Below are positions 7,723 through 16,313 of a DNA stretch of 64,000 nt, one piece after another. Source of the DNA: DASVVT01 sp036386415 (GTDB taxonomy: Bacteria; Acidobacteriota; Blastocatellia; Pyrinomonadales; Pyrinomonadaceae); contig DASVVT010000065.1 of assembly GCA_036386415.1 (NCBI GenBank), positions 1-64,000 on the forward strand. Direction: 5' to 3'. The notes beneath the pieces were generated by a model. That model searched no databases, was not told where the DNA came from, and saw only the letters and a program-made list of their open reading frames with translations. The translations under genes were made by a program, and so were the position numbers. Numbering within the stretch: the stretch's first letter is position 1; the number at the start of each line of letters is the position of its first letter.

Positions 7723-9648
7723 GCTGACAGATGTTTCGATGCGCCGCGCCGTCTCGATAAAGCTTTCGTGCCAGAGCTCGAACATGAGCAGCGTCCAGAG
7801 CAGCTTGCGATGATTGGCTTGCCCGCGCTCGTGTTCATCCTGCAAGCGCGTCACGTAGTCGGCATTGAAGAGACCGGCCTTGCGTATGCGTTCGGGCGAG
7901 AGGAGGTCGCGTGCGAGAGGCCGCAAGCGCCCCTTGAGCCATTCGGCCACGGGAACACCGAAGCCCTTCTTGCCGCGCCGCGCGACGAAGGGCGGCAAGA
8001 GCGGCGCGACGGCGCGCTTCAGGATGTATTTTGATCTGCGCCCGCGCAGCTTGTAAGAGGCTGGCAGGGAGGCTGCATACTCCGCCACGCGCGGGTCTAG
8101 AAACGGTGCGCGCACTTCCAAAGAGACGGCCATGCTGGCGCGATCCACCTTTGTCAGAATGTCTTCGGCCAGGTACAGGCGCGTGTCCAGGCTCTGCATG
8201 CACTCGACCGTGTTGTCCGCGTCACAGTCCTCTTCGAGCAGTCGTCGCGCACGCGCGTAAATGTCGCCGTCGGTCGCCTCCCTGACCTCCGGCGTGAGAA
8301 GCGCGTTCTGCTCTGCGGGCGTAAACGATCCGAACCAGATGTGATGGCGCGCGACCATATCCTGATCCGCCCCGGCGATGAAGCGGCGCGCCTTGAAATC
8401 GAAGGAGAGGTTTTTGGTCTTGACGGGAAGCCTCCGCACGGCTGGCTCGACGAGACGGCGACGTAAGAGGCGCGGCAGGTGCGCGTAGATGCGCGCAAAG
8501 CTGTGCCCCCAGTACATAGGGTAGCCCGCGAACAGTTCGTCGCCGCCGTCGCCGCCGAGCGCAACGGTCACATGGCGGCGCGTGAAACGCGAGAGCAGGT
8601 AGGTCGGGACAAGCGACGGGTCGCTCAAAGGCTCGTCCATCCAGGAGCCGATCTCGCTCACCAGGTTGGCAGCCAGATCGACGCTCAAGCGTTCCTCGTG
8701 ATGATCCGTGCCGAGGAACTTGGCGACCGCGCGCGCATAGGCCGATTCGTCGTAGGACGATTCGGCGAATGAGATGGAGAATGTCTTGACGGCTTCGGAG
8801 GAAGCGCGTACGGCCATCGCCGCCACCGTCGAAGAGTCTATGCCGCCTGAGAGCAGCACGCCGAGGGGTACGTCCGACACAAGGCGCAGACGCACGGACT
8901 CCGCCAGCAGCTCCCTGAGATGTTCGGCGGCCTCTGCTTCGGAGGGAATGGGATCAGTCGTCTTATAGCTCAGTCGCCAGTAAGGTTGAATGTCTATCTG
9001 CCCGTCGCAAAGCGTCAAGGTATGCGCCGCCGTCAATTTCTGTATGCCGCAGTAGATGGAGAGCGGCGCGGGCACGTAATCGAACGAGAGATACTGTCTG
9101 AGCGCGTCCACGTTGAGATTAGGACGAACCGCAGGGTGCGCGAGCAGGACTTTCGGCTCTGAGGCAAACAGCAGCGCCCCATCGAAGACGCCCCAGTAGA
9201 GCGGCTTCTCTCCGAAACGGTCGCGCGCTATCAGCAGACGGCGGCGGCGCGCATCCCACAGCGCGAAGGCAAACATGCCGTTAAGATGCAAGACCATCTC
9301 CGTCCCATACTCTTCATAGAGATGCGGCAGGACTTCCGTATCGGATGCGGAGCGAAAATGGTGGCCGCGCTTTTCAAGGCTCGCGCGCAACTCCTGGTAA
9401 TTATAGATCTCCCCGTTGAGGATCACGGAAACTGTGCCGTCTTCATTGGTCGCGGGCTGCTCGCCCGTCTGAAGGTCTATGATGGCGAGCCGCCGCATGC
9501 CTAAGCCGACGCCCGTCGCGACCATCAGACCTTCGGAATCGGGGCCACGATGCGTCATCCGCTCGCACATCGCATGGAGAAGCTCCGCCGCGCCCTCCGT
9601 CGGCGGCGTGCGCGTATCCAGGCTTGCCCATCCGGTGATTCCGCACAT
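7711..9648 (-). CDS. asnB: AsnB-type glutamine-dependent amidotransferase (copy 1 of 3)
   Basis: 645 aa. The N-terminal class II glutaminase domain starts MCGITG with Cys2 as nucleophile, and has RLAIIDL and NGEIYNY motifs. The C-terminal asparagine synthase domain carries the ATP pyrophosphatase loop LLSGGIDSS (about residue 260) and EVRAPFLDPR. Family chemistry transfers glutamine-derived ammonia to an adenylated carboxylate. In a glycan locus the substrate may be a sugar uronate rather than aspartate (inference). The last residues (SVSSSQ) are encoded by an intergenic repeat. Confidence 0.9.
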   Translation of the reverse strand: MCGITGWASLDTRTPPTEGAAELLHAMCERMTHRGPDSEGLMVATGVGLGMRRLAIIDLQTGEQPATNEDGTVSVILNGEIYNYQELRASLEKRGHHFRSASDTEVLPHLYEEYGTEMVLHLNGMFAFALWDARRRRLLIARDRFGEKPLYWGVFDGALLFASEPKVLLAHPAVRPNLNVDALRQYLSFDYVPAPLSIYCGIQKLTAAHTLTLCDGQIDIQPYWRLSYKTTDPIPSEAEAAEHLRELLAESVRLRLVSDVPLGVLLSGGIDSSTVAAMAVRASSEAVKTFSISFAESSYDESAYARAVAKFLGTDHHEERLSVDLAANLVSEIGSWMDEPLSDPSLVPTYLLSRFTRRHVTVALGGDGGDELFAGYPMYWGHSFARIYAHLPRLLRRRLVEPAVRRLPVKTKNLSFDFKARRFIAGADQDMVARHHIWFGSFTPAEQNALLTPEVREATDGDIYARARRLLEEDCDADNTVECMQSLDTRLYLAEDILTKVDRASMAVSLEVRAPFLDPRVAEYAASLPASYKLRGRRSKYILKRAVAPLLPPFVARRGKKGFGVPVAEWLKGRLRPLARDLLSPERIRKAGLFNADYVTRLQDEHERGQANHRKLLWTLLMFELWHESFIETARRIETSVSSSQ

Positions 9649-9689
9649 AAAAGCAGTTTTCAGTTTTTAGAGCGTGTCTACAAAGGGGA

Positions 9690-9786
9690 GATTTAAACGC
9701 TGGAGGCGCGCAAAGTAAGAAGACGCAACGAGCGCAGAGAATCTATTCCTTTGCGAGAACCTTCGCGTCCTCTGCGTTTAAATCTC
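9690..9786. repeat. Intergenic inverted-repeat cassette, family A
   Basis: Arms GATTTAAACGCTGGAGGCGC and CGCGTCCTCTGCGTTTAAAT are separated by about 50 bases. It lies between asnB and the upstream GT2 gene. No gene occupies 9649-9843. Confidence 0.65.
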
Positions 9787-9843
9787 AACTTGCCCCAACC
9801 ACTCTGCTCCCTTTTCAAACACGCTCTTAAAAGACTGTCCTTG

Positions 9844-10878
9844 TCACTTATCACTCGTCGCTTGTCCCTGTATTCCAATCGTCTCGCGCACGGCGTAGAT
9901 ACGCTTGGCCTGCGACTCGTGATAGGTACGCACGAGCATCTCTGCCAGCAGCCCCATCAGGAGAAACTGTACGCCGATAGCCAGCATCACCACCGTAATG
10001 ACGGGCAACGGCGTGAGGATGAACGAAGTGCCTTTCCAGAACTTCAGAACCATCGCCCACAGTCCGGCGATGAACGAGAGCGCGATGGCGATCATGCCGA
10101 ACATGCCGAAGACGTAGATCGGCTTCGTATGGTACGAGGCCATGAACTTGATCGTCATCAGATCGAAGACGACCTTGACGGTGCGCGAGAGTCCGTACTT
10201 CGATTGTCCCATCGTCCGCGCGTGGTGCTCGACCGGAATTTCCGTCACACGCGCGCCAGCCCATGAAGCGTAGATCGGGATGAAACGATGCATCTCTCCG
10301 TAGAGCCGCACGTCTTCGAGGGATTCGCGCCGGTACGCCTTGAGCGAGCAGCCGTAATCATGCAGCGGCACGCCGCCGATCCAGGAGATCAGGCGGTTCG
10401 CCATCATCGACGGGAGCTTGCGCGTCACCAGCTTGTCCTGCCGGTTCTTGCGCCAGCCCGAAACCACGTCGTAGCCTTCGTCCAGCTTTTCAAGCAGCCG
10501 CACGATGTCCGCCGGGTCGTTTTGCAGGTCTGCGTCCATGGGGATGAGCACGCGCCCGCGAGCCGCGTCGATGCCTGCGGCCATCGCCGCCGTCTGCCCG
10601 TAGTTGCGGCGCAGCGCGACGACGCGCACGCGCGGGTCAGCCCCGGCCAACTCGCGCAGGATGGCGAGGCTGCTATCGGTCGAGCCGTCGTCAACGTAGA
10701 TGATCTCAGCCGTGCGCCCAAGCTTCTTGAGAGCCTCGTCCAGCTTCGCATGCAGCGGGCGCAGGTTCGGTTCTTCATTGAGCACAGGCAGGAACACAGA
10801 GATGTCAGGCGCGTCGGATACGCCCTTCCCATCCGAGTCCGTTTCCCTTAATAATATTTCTTCTTCGTAACTCTTCAT
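9844..10878 (-). CDS. GT2 family glycosyltransferase, DPM1/polyisoprenyl-phosphate type
   Basis: 344 aa. The GT-A domain at about 25-250 has VFLPVLNEEPNL, YVDDGSTDSS and MDADLQNDP (the DXD-type metal site). Two C-terminal hydrophobic helices (about 255-280 and 290-315) anchor it. This is the layout of GT2 enzymes that load a sugar on a polyprenyl phosphate at the inner membrane. It could supply a lipid-linked sugar for a GT39-type transferase such as the one at 13495 (inference). It is a paralogue of the protein at 15129. Confidence 0.9.
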   Translation of the reverse strand: MKSYEEEILLRETDSDGKGVSDAPDISVFLPVLNEEPNLRPLHAKLDEALKKLGRTAEIIYVDDGSTDSSLAILRELAGADPRVRVVALRRNYGQTAAMAAGIDAARGRVLIPMDADLQNDPADIVRLLEKLDEGYDVVSGWRKNRQDKLVTRKLPSMMANRLISWIGGVPLHDYGCSLKAYRRESLEDVRLYGEMHRFIPIYASWAGARVTEIPVEHHARTMGQSKYGLSRTVKVVFDLMTIKFMASYHTKPIYVFGMFGMIAIALSFIAGLWAMVLKFWKGTSFILTPLPVITVVMLAIGVQFLLMGLLAEMLVRTYHESQAKRIYAVRETIGIQGQATSDK

Positions 10879-10921
10879 CTTTTCAAAAGGGCGCGCGATG
10901 CGCGAGCACTCTCAATCATTG

Positions 10922-11200
10922 TCATACTTTTTCTTTTACCCACTGGTTCACAAGCACCTCTGCCGGGATACCTTTCTCTTGAGCAATGACCCGCACCTTG
11001 TCGTAAAGTTCATTATTAAGCTCGACTAAGTACACTTTTCGCTTAATACTCACCTCATACTCTATGTCTCTCATATAATCTTCATAGTCTGCACTGCTGT
11101 GAGTATCCCAAAACTCAGCAGCCTCCTCCAGACTAGTGAAATGCTCCGGCAAAGGATCGCGCTGTTTTTTCACTTTTGATCTATCTTTTGTGTTTGCCAT
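10922..11200 (-). CDS. CopG/BrnA-like antitoxin
   Basis: 92 aa from the ATG at 11200; an upstream in-frame Met at 11230 is less likely. FTSLEEAAEFWDTHSSADY matches the CopG_antitoxin family (PF12441) and the C-terminus looks like a ribbon-helix-helix DNA-binding segment. The start overlaps by 20 bases the stop of the upstream toxin-like pseudogene, the usual toxin-antitoxin arrangement. The antitoxin frame is intact although the toxin is decayed. Confidence 0.75.
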   Translation of the reverse strand: MANTKDRSKVKKQRDPLPEHFTSLEEAAEFWDTHSSADYEDYMRDIEYEVSIKRKVYLVELNNELYDKVRVIAQEKGIPAEVLVNQWVKEKV

Positions 11201-11470
11201 AACTCTTTCTCTCTCTCTTGTCCGCATCACGAGCAGAGATAATCAGCGCGCCACCCTGACCTTTGTAGATAAAGAATACGGTTAAGTAGCGTCCTGCATA
11301 TGTCTGACCAATTGCTCGGTAGAGATGCTCTCCGATCACATCTCCTTGCTCGATAAGTTGAATCAGTACTTATTATCAAAAACCTGTTCAACTTCGTCAG
11401 TGCTCACGTTATGCTTACGCTCTATCTTATCAACAAACTAGGCGAGCCAGATGATGTCTGTAATCTCCAT
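11181..11470 (-). pseudogene. BrnT-like toxin, disrupted
   Basis: Translated on the minus strand from the ATG at 11470, the frame reads MEITDIIWL, then a TAG at codon 11, then KIERKHNVSTDEVEQVF, then a TGA. After a frame change it reads GEHLYRAIGQTYAGRYLTVF and ALIISARDA, ending at 11181. These blocks are the order and spacing of BrnT-family ribonuclease toxins (PF04365). At least one stop and one frameshift make it inactive. It directly precedes and overlaps the antitoxin gene. Confidence 0.7.
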
Positions 11471-12238
11471 CTATTCAACTCGACGAGCGACGCACAGGGC
11501 TGAGACGCCGAACGGGAAATTCAAGTGGCGCAGCAGAGAGCTTTCCGCACCGAGCACGCGTCCCAGCACGCCGTTCAGTGCTCCGATGTTGATATTATTC
11601 TCCGAGGCCGGACGCAAGCCAGTCGCGCGCATCAAGAGGCGTCCCGCGAGGATCGGGGCGAAGAAACTGATATTAGCATAGGTCGCGCGCTCGACCTCAA
11701 AGCCCGCCTCGCGGACGACGCGCCGCAGCCCGCCCAGGGTATAGCGCCGCCTGTGATTGCTCACATCATCCTGCACGCCCCACAGGAACATGAACGCCGG
11801 AACGAACAGCAGCGCGCGCCCCTGCGGGCGCAGCACGCGCCGCATCTCGCGGAGTCCGGCCACGTCGTCATCCAGATGCTCTACGACATCGAGCGCCGTC
11901 ACCAGATCGAACGAGCCGTCCCGGTACGGCAACTTTTCCGCCGCCCCGTGGCGCACATTCTGCAACCCGCGCGCACGGCAGAAAGCGAGCGCATCCATAG
12001 AGACATCGACGCCCTCTGCATCGCCAAACTGTCCGAGCAGCTCAAGGTTCGCGCCCGTCCCGCACCCGACATCGAGTATGCGCGGGGGATGGTCTTTAAA
12101 CTCCCGGCAAATCTCTTCAACGAAGCTACTGATGATGCGCCGCCGCCCCGCAAACCACCAGTGCGTCCCCTCGACCTCGTACATGATCGAGTAGGTGTGC
12201 TGCTCCATCTCGCGCGGTAAAGATAAAGAGTCGCTCAT
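11471..12238 (-). CDS. Class I SAM-dependent methyltransferase
   Basis: 255 aa. The SAM-binding motif I is ILDVGCGTGANLELLG (about 54-69), motif II FDLVTALDVVEHL, then LRPQGRALLFVPAF. The N-terminal MEQHTYSIMYEVEGTHWWF is typical of methyltransferases in surface glycan loci. The substrate is unknown. The gene ends one base from the decayed toxin start. Confidence 0.85.
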   Translation of the reverse strand: MSDSLSLPREMEQHTYSIMYEVEGTHWWFAGRRRIISSFVEEICREFKDHPPRILDVGCGTGANLELLGQFGDAEGVDVSMDALAFCRARGLQNVRHGAAEKLPYRDGSFDLVTALDVVEHLDDDVAGLREMRRVLRPQGRALLFVPAFMFLWGVQDDVSNHRRRYTLGGLRRVVREAGFEVERATYANISFFAPILAGRLLMRATGLRPASENNINIGALNGVLGRVLGAESSLLRHLNFPFGVSALCVARRVE

Positions 12239-12260
12239 TTACTCATAGTCACCGCAGTGA

Positions 12261-12449
12261 CGGCATCTCAGTAGCCCACGACTAGAGGGGTGGGAATAAA
12301 GTCATCAAACACCTATTAAGCTACGCAGTAGCGACATACATTCAACGTGGTGTGGATGCGGCACGGAGTTTATGCCGCCCTCTGCGAGGGCTCACATCAT
12401 TTGGCTTGACTTGTTCCCACGACTTACGTCGTGGGCTACTGAGATGCCG
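12261..12449. mobile_element. MITE/REP-like element with 22-bp perfect terminal inverted repeats
   Basis: Positions 12261-12282 are the exact reverse complement of 12428-12449 (22 bp). The right end also folds by itself (CCCACGACTTACGTCGTGGG at about 12417-12436), like REP hairpins mobilised by TnpA_REP/IS200-type enzymes. No transposase is inside the 189 bp. It overlaps the end of the next methyltransferase gene and supplies its last codons. Confidence 0.65.
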
Positions 12450-13464
12450 CGCCTCCGGCGCTCTCGGTTAATCTCCCAAACCCTCGCCAGCTATTCTTAT
12501 TGTGCCAACTGATCTTGACCTCTGTGGCGCGCACCTCTCGCCACCACTCTTCAAACTCTGCGCGGGTGATGTAATAGGCCGTCGGCGCGACCAGGTGATC
12601 GAAGACTATCGTGTGCTGCTCGCGCCAGCCGAACGCGGAGATCGCGCTCAGATAATCATTGTAAAACAAATGGCGCGCGAGTGCAGCGCCCCCGGCGCGC
12701 CGATTCAAGGGGCCATAAACGAGCTTGGTCGCAGCAAACATCGCTGCGGCTGGAAGCTTCGAGACGTGCAGCAGCAGGCGCGGGTTGATGCGTGAGGTCA
12801 GGCGCTTACGCACAGGGTTAATGAAGCGCGTGATCCACTCGTTGTTCTCCGCCCCGTAGACCCAGGCCGAGAGATGTCCGCCCGGTTTCACCTTGGAAGC
12901 GAGGGAGATGAACCCTGCGCGCGGGTCTGGCAGGTGATGAAGGACGCCGACCGAGAAGGCGTAATCGAAGACCCTCCTGAAAGGAAGTTGATAGACGTCC
13001 GCTTGAACGATGTGCGCGTTCTCAATGCCGCGCGTCGCCGCAAAGGCCGATTCGACCGCCGCGCTGAGGTCTACGCCGATATGGTCGCGCGCTCCCCACT
13101 GAGCGGCCAGACGCGTATGCCGTCCCTTGCCGCAACCGCCTTCGAGCACCACCTTATCCTGGAAGAAACCGGGCTCGACCGGCGCGATCCAGCCCAGGAA
13201 CTGCTCCGCATAGCGGTCGTCCTCCTGCGTGAAGTGCTGCCACTGCCAGCCGAAGTTGGCGGCGGTCGCAGCCTTGTCCTCTTCTACCTTTCCCAGCTCG
13301 GCAAAGCGCGGCACGCCGCGCACGACAGGGTAATGGCGCGCGCACGAGGCGCAATCAAGATCGCCCTCCAGAATTTCCACGCCCTCGCCACGCGCCACAG
13401 AGAGCAGGCGAATCTCGCCCGCACAAGACGGGCACGCCAGGTACTTTAAGAGACTCTGTTTCAT
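12436..13464 (-). CDS. Trm112-like domain plus class I methyltransferase
   Basis: 342 aa. The N-terminus is a zinc-ribbon of the Trm112/UPF0434 type (CPSC at about 11-14 and CASC about 25 residues later, then HYPVVRGVPRF). The methyltransferase domain follows with VVLEGGCGKGRHTRLAA and FSVGVLHHLPDP. Fusions of this kind are common in sugar and glycolipid modification loci; the substrate is unknown. The C-terminus (GGAASQ) is partly encoded by the repeat element at 12261-12449. Confidence 0.85.
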   Translation of the reverse strand: MKQSLLKYLACPSCAGEIRLLSVARGEGVEILEGDLDCASCARHYPVVRGVPRFAELGKVEEDKAATAANFGWQWQHFTQEDDRYAEQFLGWIAPVEPGFFQDKVVLEGGCGKGRHTRLAAQWGARDHIGVDLSAAVESAFAATRGIENAHIVQADVYQLPFRRVFDYAFSVGVLHHLPDPRAGFISLASKVKPGGHLSAWVYGAENNEWITRFINPVRKRLTSRINPRLLLHVSKLPAAAMFAATKLVYGPLNRRAGGAALARHLFYNDYLSAISAFGWREQHTIVFDHLVAPTAYYITRAEFEEWWREVRATEVKISWHNKNSWRGFGRLTESAGGAASQ

Positions 13465-13474
13465 ATCTGTGGTT

Positions 13475-13561
13475 TTAAAGTCTGGAGTCTAGAGTCAGGA
13501 GCCTGAAGACTGAAGAGCGTTCTTCTTTTGACTCCTGACTCTAGACTCCAGACTCCAGACT
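13475..13561. repeat. Inverted-repeat cassette (GTCTGGAGTCTAGAGTCAGG arms)
   Basis: The left arm GTCTGGAGTCTAGAGTCAGG (about 13479-13500) faces CTGACTCTAGACTCCAGACT at about 13535-13555. It lies at the end of the GT39-like gene and provides its last 15-19 residues. Confidence 0.65.
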
Positions 13562-14937
13562 ATCTTGATTATGGATAATCCGGCAAAGACTAAAAGCAAC
13601 GCCTGCATCGGCAGCCCGTAACGTATCTCCGTGTGGAGCATGGAGCCGACGACCAGATAATAGAGGATGGTCGAGAGGAGAAGTCCGGCCATGCGTCTGT
13701 TGCTGCGCAGAGCGAGCCAGACACCGCACAGCATGAGCGGCAATGCTATGTGCCGGAAGACGCTCTGGATCATTCCCAGCACATTGACCAGCGCGGCGAG
13801 CGCCCCTCCCTGCCAGTCTGGCGGAAGACTCCTCCGGCTCGTCACGTTTAGCCCCGCGTAACCGTAAAAAGGTGAAGGCTCGCCCGCGTAATTCAACACG
13901 CCCCACATGCGGCGAGCCACCACGCCCGCGTACCACAGTGGATGCGCGATGATGACAGCAAACGCCTGACGCGTGCGCTCGTGGTCGCGTCGCACGCCGT
14001 CAGGCCAGTACAGGCTGAGCGGGGCGTCAGGCGCAAGCTTCATCGCGGCGCGCTCACGCTCGATAAGGTTCGCGTCGCCGTAGACCGCGCCGAACTCCGC
14101 CGCGCGCTCCGTCTCGCCGATGCCTTCCCAGAGATTCGTGCCCAGGCCTAAGCCCGTCGGCAGGAAGGCTTGAAAGGCAATCGCGTTTCGCACGACGATG
14201 GGGGCAACCAGGAGCGCCGCACCCAACAGGACGGGCAGGCCCAGGCGCAAGACCCTTTCACGCCACGCGCCGCCAGCCGCCAGCATCAGTGCCAGCGCCC
14301 AGATCAGCCCTAGCAGCAGCGCATTGGCACGCAGCCAGCAGGACGCCCCGACCATCAGTCCTGCGCCGAGCGCCCAGCGCCAGCTTTGCCGCTTTGCGGC
14401 GAGCAGCAACATCCATACGCCGCCCAGTATGACCCAACTCGTGGGCGCGTCCGCAAGTGGAGTCGCGCCGTAGAGCGCCAGCAGCGGCGAGAGCGCGGCG
14501 AGTCCTCCTGCGATCAAACCTGCGCGCCACCCGTAAGCCGTCCTACCAATGCCGACGAGAAGCAGAATCGAGAGCGAATCCAGCACCCATTGCACGCGCT
14601 GGACAACCCCTACCGAACGCGCGCCGCCGACCGTGTAGATGAGCGCGAGCCAGAGCGTATAGCCCGGCGGATAGACAGCCGCATCGGTGCGCGCCCCCTC
14701 TTCGATCCAGAATGCTTTGGCACGGCCATCAAGAATATCGCGCGCCTGTTTGTCAAAGATCGCATACGTCCCCATCTGAAACCATCCGGCATCCGAGAGG
14801 TGCGCGCTCATGAACTGCGCCGTCAGAGCACGCACTGCGAAAGAGAGCAGCAGCATACAGACAAGAGCCAGCGCGCGCCTGTGCGCTGGCGTGAAGAAGC
14901 TTGTGACCGGCCATCTCATGCTTAGAGCAATATTCAA
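13495..14937 (-). CDS. GT39/ArnT-like polyprenyl-phosphate-dependent glycosyltransferase
   Basis: 480 aa (474 from the Met at 14919). It is polytopic with about 10-12 hydrophobic helices. The first periplasmic loop, with acidic and aromatic residues (DAAVYPPGYTLWLALIY), matches the GT39/PMT glycosyltransferase superfamily (PF13231-like), which use polyprenyl-phosphate sugars in the periplasm. The Met at 14937 lies inside a repeat element, so 14919 (MRWPVTSFF) is preferred. The C-terminal SLESRVRSQKKN is repeat-derived. Confidence 0.8.
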   Translation of the reverse strand: MNIALSMRWPVTSFFTPAHRRALALVCMLLLSFAVRALTAQFMSAHLSDAGWFQMGTYAIFDKQARDILDGRAKAFWIEEGARTDAAVYPPGYTLWLALIYTVGGARSVGVVQRVQWVLDSLSILLLVGIGRTAYGWRAGLIAGGLAALSPLLALYGATPLADAPTSWVILGGVWMLLLAAKRQSWRWALGAGLMVGASCWLRANALLLGLIWALALMLAAGGAWRERVLRLGLPVLLGAALLVAPIVVRNAIAFQAFLPTGLGLGTNLWEGIGETERAAEFGAVYGDANLIERERAAMKLAPDAPLSLYWPDGVRRDHERTRQAFAVIIAHPLWYAGVVARRMWGVLNYAGEPSPFYGYAGLNVTSRRSLPPDWQGGALAALVNVLGMIQSVFRHIALPLMLCGVWLALRSNRRMAGLLLSTILYYLVVGSMLHTEIRYGLPMQALLLVFAGLSIIKIVWSLESRVRSQKKNALQSSGS

Positions 14938-15086
14938 TCGGGGTATAAAACTGTAGGGGCAGGGCTTGTCCCTGCCCGCTGTAGGGGCAGGGCTTGTCCC
15001 TGCCCGTTTCTTCTGATTGAGCGGGCAGGGACAAGCCCTGCCGCTACGATTTTATCCTCGTCCTACATTCATTTGCAGACCGCTCT
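14923..15086. mobile_element. MITE-like cassette, family C (TAGAGC ends, GGGGCAGGGCTTG core)
   Basis: Ends TAGAGCAATATTCAATCGGG and CATTCATTTGCAGACCGCTC match those of the copy at 36186-36324, with internal TGTAGGGGCAGGGCTTGTCC repeats in both orientations. Here the core unit is duplicated. No coding capacity. Confidence 0.7.
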
Positions 15087-15128
15087 GGAACATTCAGGCA
15101 GGGGCTTGTTTCAGTCCGAGCGTGCTGG

Positions 15129-16313
15129 TTAAGCTATCTCTTCAGCCGCGCGCTCCGCTCCGACCTCCGCACGCCTACGCTCGTGGCCTTCTGCCTCGAA
15201 GCCGAGCCGCTCCTGCACGATGTAGAGAGGGCGCTTCTTCACTTCGCTGTAAATACGTCCGAGGTATTCGCCGATGATGCCGAGGGAGATTAACTGTACG
15301 CCCCCGATGAAGAGTATGGCGGTGAAGGTCGAAGTCCAACCGCGCACCCAGTGGCTCGGATCAGTGTACAGCCGCAGCAGCACAGCGTAGATGATACCGG
15401 CAATAGCCATCAGGATGGTCATAAATCCTAACCAGGTGGCGAGCCTGAGCGGGATGAACGAAAAGGAGAGGACGGCATCCGTGGCGAAGCGAATCATCTT
15501 CACCAGGGGATACTTGCTCGTCCCGGCATGTCGCGGCGCGCGCTCATACGGCACTGCCACCTGGCGAAAGCCGATCCAGCTCACCATGCCGCGCAGGAAA
15601 CGGTCGCGCTCAGGCATCAACAGGAGCGCATCGACGACCCTTCGATCCATCAGGCGAAAGTCGCCCGTGTCAAGCGGTATCTCCGTGTCGGAGAGGCGAT
15701 TGATGAGGCGATAAAAAAGATGTGCCGTCCAAATCTTGAAACCCGTCTCGCCGCTCCGTTCGGTGCGCAAGCCATAGGCGACCTGAAACCCTTCGCACCA
15801 GCGCTCGACCATCAACAGTATCACTTCGGGCGGGTCTTGCAGGTCGGCGTCGATTAACACCACAGCATCGCCCGACGCATGCTCCATCCCCGCCGTGACA
15901 GCGATCTGGTGGCCGAAGTTACGCGACAAGAGGATCACACGCACACGCTTGTCACTCGATTGTATTTGTCCCAGAATCAGAGGCGTTTGATCTTGGCTTC
16001 CATCATCCACATAGATGATCTCAAATCGCAAAGGCTGCAACTGCTCAAGCACATCGACCAGGCGCGTATGCGTCTCCCGTATCCCCTGCTCCTCGTTGTA
16101 GCAGGGGACGACCACGGAGACGAGTTTGGCCGGATGGCTCAAGCTTGAAACGCCATTCATCATGGGAGCAAAAATCCCACCACAGAGACACAGAGACACA
16201 GAGAAAACTTTGAAAGGTTTGCAGGACTCTCTTCCTTTCCTACTTCTTCTCTGTGTCTCTGTGTCTCTATGGTTATCATCTGATTTTATTTCGCGTTGAT
16301 CGAGCGAAACCAC
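15129..16313 (-). CDS. GT2 family glycosyltransferase, polyisoprenyl-phosphate type
   Basis: 394 aa as the longest frame, but the first ~50 residues (including RDTETQRRSRKGRE) come from a CACAGAGACACAGAG repeat; the start at 16163 (MMNGVSSL) is preferred. The GT-A domain has VVVPCYNEEQGI, YVDDGSQDQTP, RNFGHQIAVTAGMEHA and LIDADLQDPPE. Two C-terminal helices follow (WLGFMTILMAIAGIIYAVLL and FTAILFIGGVQLISLGIIGE), the GtrB/DPM-like layout. It lies directly after the epimerase and is a paralogue of the gene at 9844. Confidence 0.9.
   Translation of the reverse strand: MVSLDQREIKSDDNHRDTETQRRSRKGRESCKPFKVFSVSLCLCGGIFAPMMNGVSSLSHPAKLVSVVVPCYNEEQGIRETHTRLVDVLEQLQPLRFEIIYVDDGSQDQTPLILGQIQSSDKRVRVILLSRNFGHQIAVTAGMEHASGDAVVLIDADLQDPPEVILLMVERWCEGFQVAYGLRTERSGETGFKIWTAHLFYRLINRLSDTEIPLDTGDFRLMDRRVVDALLLMPERDRFLRGMVSWIGFRQVAVPYERAPRHAGTSKYPLVKMIRFATDAVLSFSFIPLRLATWLGFMTILMAIAGIIYAVLLRLYTDPSHWVRGWTSTFTAILFIGGVQLISLGIIGEYLGRIYSEVKKRPLYIVQERLGFEAEGHERRRAEVGAERAAEEIA
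16178..16272. repeat. Inverted-repeat cassette, family F (CACAGAGACACAGAG arms)
   Basis: CCACAGAGACACAGAGACAC at about 16181-16200 faces TTCTCTGTGTCTCTGTGTCT at about 16247-16268. It lies between the GT2 and epimerase genes. A second copy is at 59460-59573. Confidence 0.7.

Noticed and set aside
1207..9648. Lasso-peptide cluster (small peptide plus AsnB-like protein)
   Set aside because: The peptide has a signal peptide rather than a leader, lies far from asnB, and no transglutaminase-like B protein is adjacent; the AsnB proteins sit in a glycan cluster.
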